Positions 1 to 10,904 of a stretch of 64,000 bases of DNA are shown piece after piece; positions within the stretch are counted from its first letter, which is position 1; each line of letters begins with the position of its first letter. The notes beneath the pieces were generated by a model that did not search any database, had not been told where the DNA came from, and was given only the letters and a program-made list of their open reading frames with translations. A program made the position numbers and the translations under genes. The stretch is from Euclidia mi (taxonomy: Eukaryota; Arthropoda; Insecta; Lepidoptera; Erebidae), in contig OX123183.2 in NCBI GenBank assembly GCA_944739405.2, positions 91,464,729 to 91,528,728 on the forward strand, given 5' to 3'.

Positions 1-46
1 ACTGCGCACCTTGAAAATACCTGCCTGCCTGCGGTAATTCTAGACA
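1..46 (+). repeat. 3' end of the 5' LTR of a BEL/Pao retrotransposon (rest lies outside the window)
   Basis: These 46 bases recur exactly at 5490-5535, where they end the 3' LTR with ...ctagaca. The sequences after the two copies differ, so the LTR boundary is at base 46, giving the usual CA end. The rest of the 5' LTR (about 560 bp if it matches the other copy) lies upstream of the window. Confidence 0.9.
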
Positions 47-704
47 TAAATTATTGGTGCAGAGCTGTAGTTGAATCAGTAATTGTTGATTTGTATTGTT
101 GAAATCTAACTTAAATTTGTTGTTGCATTAATAAGTCACTTTGTTTGGATACATAACAGCTGTATGTATCAATAAATTTAGTAAATTTAGTTTATCTCAT
201 AATTATATTAAGTTTGAATCATTACTTATAACAACCAAACTTTTGATAAACCTTTGTTTGTTATAATATATAGATAATATTCCTAGGTAACACATATTCT
301 GTGCTTACTTACTATTGTATATCTCAAATAACATAGCCAGTCTGTCTGTTGCAAATAATTCATTAATTAATTTGAAGTTTCAACTTTTAATTTGTTATAA
401 GTTACAACTTTGATAACTTTGTGTTTGTTTCAATATATTGAAACTATTAATTTTGTTAGGCAGTAAATACCGGTCACTTGCTTGTACCAGCAGTAAACAG
501 GCTAATACTTTATTGGTTTCAAAGAATTAAGAAAAATTTAGTTTTGATTGTTAATATTATTTAACGCTTGTCCGGGCTCTTTTGAAATTTTGATTATGTC
601 AGCTATCAAGGACTTGCGTGCGGCTGCTGGTGCTATTGCATCAGATTTGCGCTGGTTTGCCTCGGCCAGTGCCTTAGTGAACCGGCCTGATCACCTTCTC
701 TTGT
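47..704 (+). other. BEL/Pao 5' leader and eroded gag region
   Basis: This stretch follows the LTR end and precedes the first recognisable gag motif. The bases just after the LTR (taaattattggtgcagagc) are where a tRNA primer site should lie, but I cannot match them to a particular tRNA. Most of it is AT-rich and non-coding. An open stretch at 548-760 may hold a fragment of the gag N-terminus but has no motif I recognise. A BEL/Pao gag normally needs over 1 kb here, so most of gag appears deleted. Confidence 0.55.
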
Positions 705-1196
705 TTGGGGTCCCACTACCAGCGAGACTGCCCAAACTCTCGCCCCTGTCCTCACTGTGAAGGACAGCATTTGGACATTCTCTGTATGAATGCCAGAGAG
801 GTTGGCCGCTTGTCCAACCAGCCGACGCCGCGCACGGGCGGGTGTTTTGAAGGTGGCAGCCGAGGCTCACCGGCGCGTAGCCGAGAGTCGCCTCGCTCAA
901 TTGATCGCCACTCGCCCCGCTTGGAGAACCATAGCGTGCGCACGCTTCCTCTCTCTCGCGCACCTGAATGTGCTGTTCAGCGTCACCAGCTTCATGACTG
1001 CTGCCCCAGGTATTCCCCACCTTTGGCGGAGCGTCCCCGCCTTGACTCGCGCCCACCTCGTTTTGGGCGGGTGTGTCATTATGACCCCCCACAGATGGCG
1101 CGCGGATCAAGTCATCGCGCCTTTGAGGACTTCAAGCCGCACCCTCATTTTGACTTGCCTGGTCCTGGCCAACGGTCGCCGCCCAGGCAACAATAG
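705..1196 (+). pseudogene. BEL/Pao gag remnant: zinc knuckle and linker
   Basis: Gag packages the element RNA, and its C-terminal zinc knuckles bind nucleic acid. The reading frame opens with the tail of one knuckle followed by a clear CX2CX3HX4C unit (CPHCEGQHLDILC), the arrangement seen just before the protease in BEL/Pao polyproteins. After it comes a basic, proline- and arginine-rich linker. The frame ends at an in-frame TAG (1194-1196). The protease follows in the same frame, so the TAG interrupts what was probably one gag-pol polyprotein. The capsid-like N-terminal part is missing. The knuckle is firm; the limits of the surviving gag are uncertain. Confidence 0.65.
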
Positions 1197-1754
1197 GTCA
1201 TTGACCCCTGCCCTATAACGCCAACCTCCCCCATTGAGACCGTTATCCTACCAACGGTTGCTGTTAGGGTCTGGGGACCCACGGGGACCTCTGTTGTTGC
1301 CCGTGCTATATTGGACACAGCTTCACAAGGTTGCATTGTTTCCACTTATTTGGTAGGGCAGGTTAAATTACATATGGGCTCTTTTCCGAATTGTATACGG
1401 GGCATAGGGGACGTAGCCTCTAATGTTGAAGGGCAAGTTAAGGTTTTGTTGGGCACTGTTGAATCTTCACACCCGAGGATTAAAACCTCGACTATTGTGC
1501 TGAAGAATATTTTGGGTATGCACCCACAGAAACAGCTACCCGCTGCTGTGGTGATTTTGAAATCGGGATTGGAACTGGCAGACCCCAAATTTGACACACT
1601 GGGACAAATCGACTTGTTGATTGGCTCTGATGTCCTCGGTGGTATTTTGATTGGTGGGAAACGGGTCTTGGTGCCAAATGGTTTGACTGCCATCCCGACC
1701 ATATTTGGACTTGCTTTGATGGGACCTGTACCTAGGGACCCCCCTCCACCTTAA
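1197..1754 (+). pseudogene. BEL/Pao pol: retropepsin-like aspartic protease
   Basis: The protease cleaves the element's polyprotein inside virus-like particles. The active-site motif appears as ILDTAS (D-T-A/S-S type) near 1308-1325. Later come IDLLIGSDVL, the usual second conserved strand of Pao proteases, and FGLALMG near the end. The frame is the same as the gag remnant upstream and the reverse transcriptase downstream, and is closed by an in-frame TAA at 1752-1754 just after a proline run. The two flanking stops look like point mutations in a formerly continuous gag-pol frame, so this is a dead copy. Family assignment is strong because all BEL/Pao domains follow in order. Confidence 0.8.
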
Positions 1755-3566
1755 CTTGATAATTTGTTGGCTGTAGGCTCTGCTCTCTCTGATGCGGTTC
1801 AGACGTTTTGGGAAGTAGAAGAGCCCCCTCAAGCTGCCCGTTTGAATCCAGAACATGAGGAGTGCGAGCTGTTCTTCCAGAACAACACTGGTCGACTCCG
1901 TTCTGGTCGGATCATTAAGAGGCTACCCTTTCTGTCTGTTCGGCCTCCGCTTGGTGAGTCACGACCTTTAGCCGAAAAGAGATTGTTGGCTATGGAGCGT
2001 CGCATGGGTCGTGATCCGGAGCTCAGACAGAAGTACATTGAGTTCATGAGAGAATATGAACAGTTGGGACACATGTCCGTGTCAAATTTGGATTGGCGTT
2101 CGGTGGAGCATTACTTTCTCCCGCATCATGCGGTATTGAAGCCATCAACTGGCAAGCTGCGCACAGTGTTTGATGGTTCTGCGCAGACTTCAACAGGCGT
2201 ATCCTTGAACCAGTGCTTGCATTCTGGTCCCAAGTTGGTCAAGGACCTTTGTGACGTCATCACCAGCTTCCGACGACATCAGGTTGTCTTTGTAGCCGAT
2301 ATAAAAATGATGTTTAGGGAGACGATTATCCACCCTGATGACCGTCGCTTCCAGCTGATCCTTTGGAGAGAGTCTCCTCGTGATCCCATGGTCGTCTACG
2401 AGCTCAATACAAATACGTACGGGTTAAGGTCGAGCCCCTTTTTGGCAATACGTTCTCTTTGGGAGCTCGCAGACCGCGAAGGCTTACGTTTCCCACGAGC
2501 CTCCGCCATCTTGAAGGACGATATTTACGTCGATGACATTTGCTCGGGCGCCTCCACAGCGGACGAGGCGATCCTCCTGCGGGACGAATTGATAGGTATT
2601 TTGGCCTCCGCTGGTTATGAGTTGCGCAAATGGATTTCCAACTCACCAGCGCTTTTGGAAGGCTTGCCAGAGGATCATCAGCAGGATCCACATTTGTTTG
2701 AGATTGTTGACAACCCCGCCATGATGGCTGTTCTCGGCGTTCAGTACAGACCAGTCCAAGACATCTTTACGTATAACGTAGACTTGAAATTGCCTTATTC
2801 TTGGACTAAACGTCTCGTATTGTCTACTGTCGCCAGAACCTTTGATCCGAACGGTTGGATCTGTCCAATTATATTTTGGGCAAAATGCTTCTTGCAGAAG
2901 CTTTGGACAGCAGGATTGACCTGGGACGAACCTCTGCACGGCACTCTTGTTGAGGAATGGACCTCCTTTGTATCCTCACTTCCTGCCGTCAACGAGATCT
3001 CCTTGCCTCGTCCCATCCTCCCTCCCGGGAAGTACAAGGCCACCCTTCACGGGTTTTGTGATGCCTCGGAACGTGGTCACGTGGCCGTGGTGTACTTGCG
3101 CACAGTTAGTGCCTCAGGTCAGGTGAGGGTTTCCCTGATCATGGCAAAGAGCAAGGTGGCACCCATTTGGACATCTCTGACCATTCCGAAATTGGAGCTC
3201 TCGGGAGCAGCACTACTTGTACGCTTATTGAACCACGTGTCTAACACTTTGGGTAAAAGCATTTGTATTAATGGGACTTACGCCTGGACAGACAGCCAAA
3301 TTGTTCTTTGTTGGTTGAAGGCTTCTGTCCACACCTTGGAGGTATTTGTTGCTAATCGCGTTTCCCAAATCCAGAAATCCGAAGTAAAGCTTGTTTGGAG
3401 ACACGTGCCAGGTGAGCTCAACCCCGCTGATTGTGCCTCGCGCGGATGCTTGACGCCTAGTTTGATAGGTCATTCGCTGTGGTGGGGTCCGGAATGGTTG
3501 AGTCGACCAGAAACCGATTGGCCTCGAACGCCAGTTTTGAATACTTCTAATTTGCCGGGTCTATGA
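1755..3566 (+). pseudogene. BEL/Pao pol: reverse transcriptase and RNase H
   Basis: This 600-codon stretch holds the polymerase that copies element RNA into DNA. Seen in order: the Pao-type start of the RT fold (HYFLPHHAVLK, then RTVFDGSAQT), the first catalytic strand (VFVADIKMMF), the YVDD catalytic box (DDIYVDDICSGA), the HGFCDASERG start of RNase H, and the WTDSQIVLCWL and NPADCASRG motifs at its end. YVDD and HGFCDAS are typical of BEL/Pao. The domain is unbroken internally. It is bounded by the TAA at 1752 and an in-frame TGA at 3564-3566, after which the same frame runs on into integrase, so the TGA is probably a nonsense mutation. Confidence 0.92.
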
Positions 3567-4896
3567 ACACTCGCTCTTGAGAAGGTAGAATGCGCCTTCG
3601 ACCCCTATTTTTTGTTGAATCGTTACAGCTCCCTCGACAAGTTGTTAGGTGTCACTGCTTGGATAAAGCGTTTTATTTTTAACTTTAGGCACCCACAACA
3701 GAAACGACTGACACCGTTTATCTCACCACAGGAACGACAGGAGTCCCTCACATTTTGGGTTCGTTCTGTGCAATTGGCGCATTTTGAAAAGGAGATTGCT
3801 ATCCTTAAATCAGGGAGATCGAAATTGTCGGGAGCTGTCTCTAAATTAAACCCCTTTTTGGACGATACGGGTCTCTTGCGCGTTGGAGGACGTCTCAAGA
3901 ACGCCAACCTCCCGTACGGAGCACGTCACCCCCTTTTGTTACCTAAGGACGGTCATTTGGTACGCTTGTTGGTAACTGACCGTCACCTTAAAAATTCGCA
4001 TGCTAGTTGTAATGCTTTGTTGGCTATTTTGCAACGCGAATTTCGGATTTTGTCTGCCCGAAGAATTATTCGGAGTGTAGTCTTTCGCTGCATCCCTTGC
4101 TATAAGCTCAAGGCTTCTACCATGCAGCCCTTGATGGGAGACCTAGGAGAGCAGATCGCGTAACTGAGAGCAGGACGTTTGACGGTGTTGGCACGGACTT
4201 CGCTGGTCCCTTTTTGGTGAAAACGTCGACACTTCGAAACAGCAAGACTGTTAAGGCCTACTTGTGTGTTTTTGTTTGTCTTTCCACAAAGGCTGTACAC
4301 TTGGAACTGGTCTCCACGCTTACGACCGAGGCATTTGTAGCCACATATGACAGATTTGTATCCCGCAGAGGGCTGCCTTCCTTGATCCGTTCTGACTGCG
4401 GTCCTAACTTCAAGGGCACGTATAATTATTTGAATGATGTTGTTAATTTCCTTGAAACCAACAAGGCTGACATAGGCAATAGGCTTGCCCGACGTGGGAT
4501 AAATTGGTTGTTTTCCCCACCAAATTGTCCACACTGGGGTGGTATTTTTGAGGCCGCTGTAAAATCGGCCAAAACACACTTGCGCAGGACAATCGGTGAA
4601 TCTGTCCTTACATTTGAGGAACTCGCAACTGTGTTTTGTAAGATTGAGGCCGTTTTGAACTCTCGGCCATTATACTCCAGCAACGCGTTAAGTGGACCGA
4701 CAAGACCGATCCACCCAAGATTGGTGACCTCATTTTGATCAAGGAGGCTAACCTTCCGCCACTCAGATGGCGCAGGGGGCGCATCCTTCGTTTGGTAACT
4801 GGGGCTGATGGAGTTCCCCGATTTGCTGAGGTCTTGGTGGACGGTTCGATTCTGAGGAGAGCGGTTGCAACATTGTCACGTCTACCAACCGATTAG
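3567..4896 (+). pseudogene. BEL/Pao pol: integrase, frameshifted and internally deleted
   Basis: Integrase inserts the cDNA into the host chromosome. The first part (3567-4163) continues the pol frame and holds the HHCC zinc domain (HLKNSHA, then CIPCYK). The frame then slips by one near 4140-4150. The second part (to 4738) has the catalytic core with GTDFAGP, IRSDCGPNF and GGIFEAAVKSAK, so all three acidic residues are present. At about 4680 the text jumps, with another frame change, to the last segment (4681-4896), which matches the extreme C-terminal domain (KWTDKTDPPKIGDL). The part of the core and linker normally lying between is deleted. The final TAG is at 4894-4896. Confidence 0.88.
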
Positions 4897-4912
4897 CGGA
4901 CCGGTAGGCCGG

Positions 4913-4927
4913 TCCGGGGCGGGTGGA
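4913..4927 (+). other. Probable polypurine tract of the BEL/Pao element
   Basis: A G-rich run (ccggggcgggtgga) directly abuts the TG that begins the 3' LTR, the position where plus-strand DNA synthesis is primed in LTR elements. Confidence 0.55.
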
Positions 4928-5535
4928 TGTTTGAAATAGAATTAGTTTTTATTATAAATCAAATCGATTATATCGATTAAGTAACATTTTGTTTAGTCTA
5001 TTGAAAATTTCTGACAAATGGTCACACTGAACTGTCACTTCCGTTCCCGACTTGAAAAATTAACACGCCGTCTTGGTCTGTCTCGCGAGATTTATTGTAA
5101 TTGATATAAATTGATCGCCCTTTTGAAAGCACATAAACCAGCTTCGCGAATTTGTATTGTGACTTCTTACCCTGCCGCCTTTGGTTTGCCCGGCAAAAGT
5201 TGAGTTGAACATTGACATTTGCAAAACTGTAATTGTGAATCCTATGAACTTGCATCGTGCATTGAAGACGCTGCGTTGGAGTCTGGTAAAGATAATTCAC
5301 TTGCTAATATTGGCCAATTTTAGTCTTGTGTGTATCTAGCTTGCCTCCAGGACTCCACTCAAGAACATCACCAGGAGATATAAGGTAAAATTTTCATGTA
5401 CCTACTTAATACTTGTATTCGCTGTGTAGCACAGTGCATTGTGTCTGGATCCTTGTCTATCGTGGTCAGGTAGATGTATTACAGCTTCCACTGCGCACCT
5501 TGAAAATACCTGCCTGCCTGCGGTAATTCTAGACA
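4928..5535 (+). repeat. 3' LTR of the BEL/Pao element (608 bp)
   Basis: It starts TGTTTG right after the purine-rich tract and ends ...CTAGACA; its last 46 bases equal window bases 1-46. TG...CA ends and position directly after pol define it. Only the final 46 bp of the partner LTR are visible, so LTR divergence and insertion age cannot be estimated. Confidence 0.9.
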
Positions 5536-6837
5536 ATTATGTTGAAATTGTTACTGTCAACTTGCAGCTCAAGGTAAGGTAATAAGACAAGGGAACCCAA
5601 CATATCTTAAAATTTGTCGTTTAATTTTATACCTGTTTAGAATGATTTGTTCCGACCATGATAAGTCCTTGCCTAACCCTAAGTACTGAAGCCAGAAATA
5701 TGAGATCTGGACAGTAGATCTCTGTATGGACATATGCACTCACTTAGGGTCTATAATAGTCCACCTCTAAGCATTTTAGGTTGAAAGTCTTAAGGCAGGT
5801 GACTGCGCATCTTTTATAAATACTAAGCCTTAGTATTTATAAAAGATTAGATGCTTGGTAAACACAATTTATTTTATTTGTGAGTTCATTTGCAAAGTTA
5901 GTTGCATCTATATTCAAGATGACAACCAGTGATAAACCAATAAAATTTAGTGCCAACCTTATTGCTTAGCTCTTGTGGGATACAAGACAGTTAGGAATAT
6001 GATTATTAGGATAATGATAAGTTGGTTTAAAGAACATGATGTGAAAAGCCATATTATCTCTTTTCCTAATTAATTGTATGGACTACTCATGCTTTATTTC
6101 TAAGTCAGTTGTGATTGGTCAGTTTAAGTTTATTTATTCAGATAAATAATTATTAATTGTGTATGAATTAATAAGAATTACATTAACACCACATAATAAC
6201 AGTTTAAAATAAATATTAACATTATTTAGAAAAAATCCCTTAAATATAAAGTCAAATAAAACTATTGATATAAACTCACCGCCATATTTACTATACACAT
6301 TAATAATAAAACAATACATAAAATTAAAGTTGGATTACATAATGAAAGAGTAGACAAATAATAAATAAAATCATTCATTTCAGAAAGGAAAGGTCTATGT
6401 ATATAAATAAATAAAATGTTGAATTAATTATAAAATACCAATATCTGAATGTCTTTTAACTTTTATGGTTTATTGTAGTAAATTTCTTAACCGAGTGGAA
6501 TCATTTTTAGAAATAAGACGGCACTAATCTTGCTTTGTAATATTGGTAGCTTGTAAATTTCTCTATTATGGCTCAGTTGGCAAACAGTTAAACAATTTCA
6601 CAGCTTGCACTATGCCTAAAAATATTCAATATTGGATTAAACATGTTCTTACATGAATAATAATTATAGCACTAGTATTTTCGAAATCCTTGGATCTGCA
6701 TGGTTTGAAATCGTTTCATATTTATCACCAACAGTCCGACTGTTCACGGCTGAACATAGATCACGGCTCTCTTTGTTCTTGCCGTTATGTTTTCCTGTTT
6801 GATGTGGATAAAACTTATTTTGAATATATTAAGTTTT
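5536..6837. other. AT-rich stretch without recognised genes
   Basis: Apart from the hairpin at 5809-5847 I see no coding exon, RNA gene or recognisable transposon. Confidence 0.6.
5809..5847. repeat. Perfect 19-bp-arm inverted repeat with 1-nt spacer
   Basis: Arms 5809-5827 and 5829-5847 are exact reverse complements (first arm atcttttataaatactaag) around a single C. Nothing else around it identifies a transposon. Confidence 0.85.
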
Positions 6838-6866
6838 AACGTATGGGGGTTTCATTTATTCCTTTA

Positions 6867-7178
6867 CAATAGGGTAGTTTCCAGGGACAAATAATAACAT
6901 TTTATTTAGTCCGTATTTTAGATTATAAAAAAATATTGGACACGTATTTTTTCTTTTTTCGATGAAATAAAAAATAACAAAGATATAGCCCTTTAAAGTT
7001 ACGTGTGACGTCATCTAATGCGAAAAAATGCAGCACGGCGTGACGTTATACGTAACTTCAATGAGCTATATCTTGGTCATTTTTGGTTTAATTTACAAAT
7101 AAAAAAATACGTATCGCTAATTTTTGAATAATCTAAAGGACGGACTTATAATTTTTTTTTGTCAACTAGCCTGTTATC
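6867..7178. mobile_element. Degraded MITE of the same family as 56298-56620
   Basis: It opens caatagggta and contains the inner motifs tagattat...aatattgga.acgtattttt in both orientations near its two ends, plus ggacggactta, all shared with the cleaner copy at 56298-56620. The right end (gtcaactagcctgttat) is diverged, so its border is approximate. It lies within the 3' UTR of the LINE and therefore inserted later. Confidence 0.7.
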
Positions 7179-7285
7179 CAATAATTATTTAACTGATTAA
7201 CAATATAATCAAATTAAGTCTTAAAATAATAAAAAAAAATAATTAATATATACAAGGGAAAATTCAAAAAAATAAAAATAAAAAT

Positions 7286-8663
7286 TTAGAAGGCATCATG
7301 AAACTCATCCGCATCGCAGTCAATTGGAAGCGTGCCCAGAAGACTGGCAGCATTGCCTCGTTGGATGGCTATACATATTTTATGAGCCAAATACGTGCCA
7401 GCCCTCTGGTCACGCGAGGCGTCTATGAGTCTCTTTGCGAGATCTCTAAAAAGTGATCGCGCACTTGGACCCCATGGCCCCAATGTTTCGACCCCAAACG
7501 GCTCAAATACATAATCTATTAGATTTACATATTTGCGCCGTTTTAGTATCTCCGCTGTAGCAGCAGCAGCGCCCGCACAACCTGCTGTGCTGGGAAGATG
7601 AGATGGCGCAAGGGTATCGACACATGTTGCGTCCCATACCAAAGGCCTACCCAGCTTCCACGGCAGTAACGACATCCCGTCTGGTCTTTTGCCATCGTCG
7701 CGTGCCAAGCCTTGAGGTTCAACTTGGGCTGGAACGCCAGCGGTGGCAAGAGCACGGCGCAGTATGTCATTGAGGTTGGCGTGTCGAGAAATACGACCCG
7801 CGCTCCTGCTGCATGACAGGCCATGGTGACCAAGGCTATCGACAGCCTCTCCACAGTGACAACGATGCGGAGAGACACATGACGCACTTAAACGGAGGCA
7901 AGTAGCGAAGCGGAAGGTCGTATCGTCCAACATGGTACATATATTGGACGATGGCAGTGCCTGAAGCCAGAGGCCCGATTCCCATTCTCCCACAGCCAGC
8001 ACGCGAGCACGCTCCGCAGCGTCGGACGATGTATTGAGAAGGTTTTCTCGTACCACGCTGCAAAGCGGCCCATCCCATTGCCTCTGGAAGGACAAGCATT
8101 TCTCCAAGCGTTCAAGGCATCGGTCTTACACGGCACTTCAGAATCAACCAGTGTGGGAGCTAAAATTTTCCTAGTCAATTCTGCAGTACTGTGGACCGAT
8201 GACAAGAACGCTGGCAGGCTTACGTCGGTAATTTTGCGAACGCTGAGGCCGCCCAAGCGCACAGGTAAGGACGCCTGTAGCCACACCCGGTCGTTCAGGG
8301 CCACATTCAAAATTTTACTCAGGGTACTTTGTATAATTTTGTCAATTTGAATGAGTGGAGTAGGATTTTTCCAAAAAGGTGAACACCGTAATGCGTGCAT
8401 AAATTTAGGGACAAAAAGACAATATCGGATAATGGTGAAAGCCGAATGTATATTAATTTTGAGTAGCCTGTCAGAAATTTCACTAAAATTTTGAATTTTT
8501 TCCTGTATAAAAGAATCAAAACCGTCGTCTAAAATTGGGTACCCCAGGAGGCGAAGAGAACTTTTTTCAACTTGAGTGATATTGGGAGCCAAATATTGAA
8601 ATTTTGAAAGAATAGAGGATTTACCTAGATTGCCATTAATAAAAATTTCGCATTTGTTTGTAT
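7286..8663 (-). pseudogene. C-terminal half of the endonuclease-type LINE ORF (thumb, zinc finger, endonuclease), one frameshift
   Basis: On the minus strand this continues the polymerase of 9072-10554. From 8663 down to about 8100 it is in the same frame as the N-terminal half, because the intervening SINE plus one target duplicate is 408 bp, a multiple of three. Near 8095-8107 the frame shifts by one and continues to the stop at 7286. The second part contains a Cys/His cluster (CHCGEAVDSLGHHGLSC) and then KRPDG...WDATCVDTL, the R-P-D...D pattern of the restriction-like endonuclease that nicks the target in R2-type LINEs. The frameshift and the SINE both make this copy non-functional. Confidence 0.8.
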
Positions 8664-9062
8664 GCCGTGTGGTTGACGGCAAAGAATACATGTGTCACCA
8701 CTCCCTATCTTCCCGTGGGTGTCGTAAGAGGCGAATAAGGGATAACAATGCAAATACCATCTTTGCGTAGAGACGGAAAACTCGACATCAAACCCTATAC
8801 GATTGCCTCGTTGGTCTCGCGACATAAATGTGCGCGTGGGATCGGGAGGTCCCGGGTTCGATTCCGTGGTCGGGCAGTGTTATTGGGTTTTTCTGTCACG
8901 AAATTCTCAGTAGCAGCACGGAGTCTGGAAATGTGCCCGGTACGGCAATAGGCTCGCCCCTTATTACGTGGGACTAAAGTATATCTGGCGAAAAGTGGGT
9001 GTAGAAATACACCTCTGCCTACTCCTTCGGGGATAAAAGGCGTGAAGATATGTATGTATGTA
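8664..9062 (+). mobile_element. SINE family A, full copy, inside the LINE ORF
   Basis: It opens gccgtgtggttgacggc, carries an internal tRNA-like promoter (B box ggttcgattcc near 8857-8867, with gcctcgttggtctcg upstream) and ends in (atgt)n. A 9-bp duplication, tgtttgtat, lies at 8655-8663 and 9063-9071. The flanking LINE reading frame joins cleanly across it, confirming the borders. Related copies are at 34872-35092 and 39305-39687, and a diverged tail at 62640-62815. Confidence 0.92.
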
Positions 9063-9071
9063 TGTTTGTAT

Positions 9072-10554
9072 TCAATTCTAAGCCTATGGATAAAAATTTT
9101 GATTTCAGAAGTGCTAGATCTTGATACACAGACTCTACGTCACCGCCCAGGGTTCCATCATCTAGGTACCAGATGTTTAATTTAGAATTTAGTTGGGTTA
9201 TAACTGGATGGATGGCCAAACTAAAAATTAGTGGTCCAAGAGGGTCACCTTGTTGACAACCGACGGCAGATTCTAAAAGATGTTCTTTGTATATTAATTT
9301 AGAAGGGTGTCTGTAACATTGCCAAAGAAAATTGTAAATTTGGGCTGTTTCCAATTTAACTTGTGTCAACAAAGTGTCCCTGTTGACTGAGTTAAAGGCA
9401 TTTTTTAAGTCAACCTTCAAGATAACCTCACCTCCATTACAGTCAAGGTGCGTTGACAAGGCATGTACGGCAGCCTCGCAACCTCCTCTGGAACCAAAGC
9501 CCAGCTGTTGTGGTTGAAATTTACAAGATAAGATGGTGTTAAAATAGCGACAGCATATCTTGGCTGCCATACGCCTGTACGTGCACCCAACGGCAATGGG
9601 ACGAATGCCACCATCCCGCTTTCGTAAGGCGCACAGATTAGCGCCATACAAAACGTCGACGATGGCATCGTTCACATTGCCGGAGAGCATGAGATTAGTT
9701 AATGCCGTTAGCTCACCCAAAAGCGAGTCGCCGGCCGCCCCAGCGCTTGAACACACAAGATCTTTCAAATGTTGTGGTGTCAAACCGTCGAGACCACCAG
9801 CAGACCCGCTCCGGAAGGAGCCAACGGCACCAACCACGTCCTTGGCTGTAATGCTGAGAAAACCCGAGTCAGTGTTAGGTGGATCAGGAAAGGAGAGGTT
9901 ATCCCCTGGCGCTGGATGCTTGCTCTGCAGACTCGCGAGGGTGTCGGCAGAGCAAGGCGCCACCACATCGGTACTGAACAAAAGCCTGGACGCTCCCCTG
10001 ATATCACCTTCCCTCAGTTTAGATTCTACATGGTGGTAGATGGTGCTATTGCGGTGTGCTTTGGCAGGATGGTAATTTAATTTTGATGTCGAAATATTGC
10101 AATTTTCTTTAATTTTTGTTGTCAAACTTTTTTTTGTAAGCCTGTCTTCTTGAGCATGTAGAATTCTATACGGAAAGGTGAGTAACTGTTCCCACGCCGT
10201 AATAGAATTCTCCCGGATGACAAGGCCTATGCATTTTGCTAGATTTTGAGCCACTGAAGGCCTCGCACCACGGGGAATTCTCTTCAGAACCGGAATGGAA
10301 TTTTTTAACTGACTCAAATATTGCCAAAAAGGAATTTTAGGGGTGTCTGTGGAATTACTGTGTGTAGTACTGGACGTATTGGGGCCGGTAAGTACATTTT
10401 GGTTTTTGTGAATTTTGCCAAAATGTACTTTAAGGCCCCGCTCACCTTTGAAAAATCGTGCCTGGGAACATATGGGGCAGCGCACCAGGGTAGAAGATGT
10501 GTAAGGTTCACTGGCACCTATTTCTTCATCGCTGTTGCCACCATTACACGACAT
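9072..10554 (-). pseudogene. N-terminal half of the endonuclease-type LINE ORF: C2H2 finger and reverse transcriptase
   Basis: The protein would bind its RNA and target DNA and prime reverse transcription at a nick. The ATG at 10554 opens MSCNGGNSDEEIG. A C2H2 finger follows with Cys26, Cys29, His44 and His49 (CPICSQ...H...H). The RT region shows GGLDGLTPQHL, GIRPIAVGCTYRR, QLGFGSRGGCEAAVHAL, VILKVDLKNAFNSVNR, GCQQGDPLGPLIFSLAI and the catalytic box WYLDDGTLGG. The reading frame is intact up to the SINE insertion at 9071; on the other side it resumes with the next codons, which proves the insertion point. A single N-terminal finger and YLDD fit the R2/R4/Hero-type group. Confidence 0.85.
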
Positions 10555-10891
10555 ATGCCGAACAATTAACTATATGCACTAAAAATAAACTTATCTAAAT
10601 AAATAATATCAAACAAACACTAAATATACACTTTGACATAATTATGACAATTAATATGTTTATTGTCCGTGGCGGGGGACCGTTGCCGTCGGCTAGTGCG
10701 CTAGCGGAGTCCGGCATGGAGACTAGCGCTGTACGCCAGCGCTTCGGAGGTTGTCACGGCGCTCCGCGCACCAGCCAGCAAGATATTTTCTATATCGGAT
10801 AGAATGGTTTCAATGTAGGTGTTAGGCTCGCTTTACGTTCTTCAGCGAACTAAAGCTGCAGAGGGTGAAACCACCTTATATAAATTTATCC
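10555..10891 (-). other. 5' UTR of the endonuclease-type LINE
   Basis: It lies between the ATG at 10554 and the target duplication at 10892. The outer 250 bp are notably GC-rich compared with the surroundings. No further ORF is seen. Confidence 0.6.
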
Positions 10892-10904
10892 AACGTATGG
10901 GGGT

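Larger units (their letters stand above)
6838..10904 (-). mobile_element. Minus-strand LINE with restriction-like endonuclease, bounded by a 13-bp target-site duplication
   Basis: The 13-mer aacgtatgggggt occurs at 6838-6850 and 10892-10904, exactly flanking a non-LTR retrotransposon read on the minus strand. The ORF starts at 10554 and ends near 7286; the 5' UTR is 10555-10891 and the 3' UTR runs to 6851. Two later insertions sit inside: a MITE (6867-7178) in the 3' UTR and a SINE (8664-9062) in the ORF. Without them the element is about 3.3 kb. N-terminal C2H2 finger, central RT, CCHC-type finger and C-terminal PD-(D/E)XK endonuclease place it among the R2/R4/Hero-type LINEs; I cannot name the clade. 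Confidence 0.8.

Noticed and set aside
691..1110. Opposite-strand open frames over the gag linker
   Set aside because: They are shadows of the GC-rich gag linker coding strand.
3564..3566. Programmed stop-codon readthrough in the BEL/Pao pol frame
   Set aside because: Other in-frame stops, a frameshift and a deletion are present in the same copy, so decay is the simpler explanation.
8820..8880. tRNA gene (B box ggttcgattcc)
   Set aside because: The same segment recurs in SINE copies at 34872 and 39305 with long shared flanks; it is a SINE promoter. The same reasoning applies to 13930-13980 and 22111-22180.
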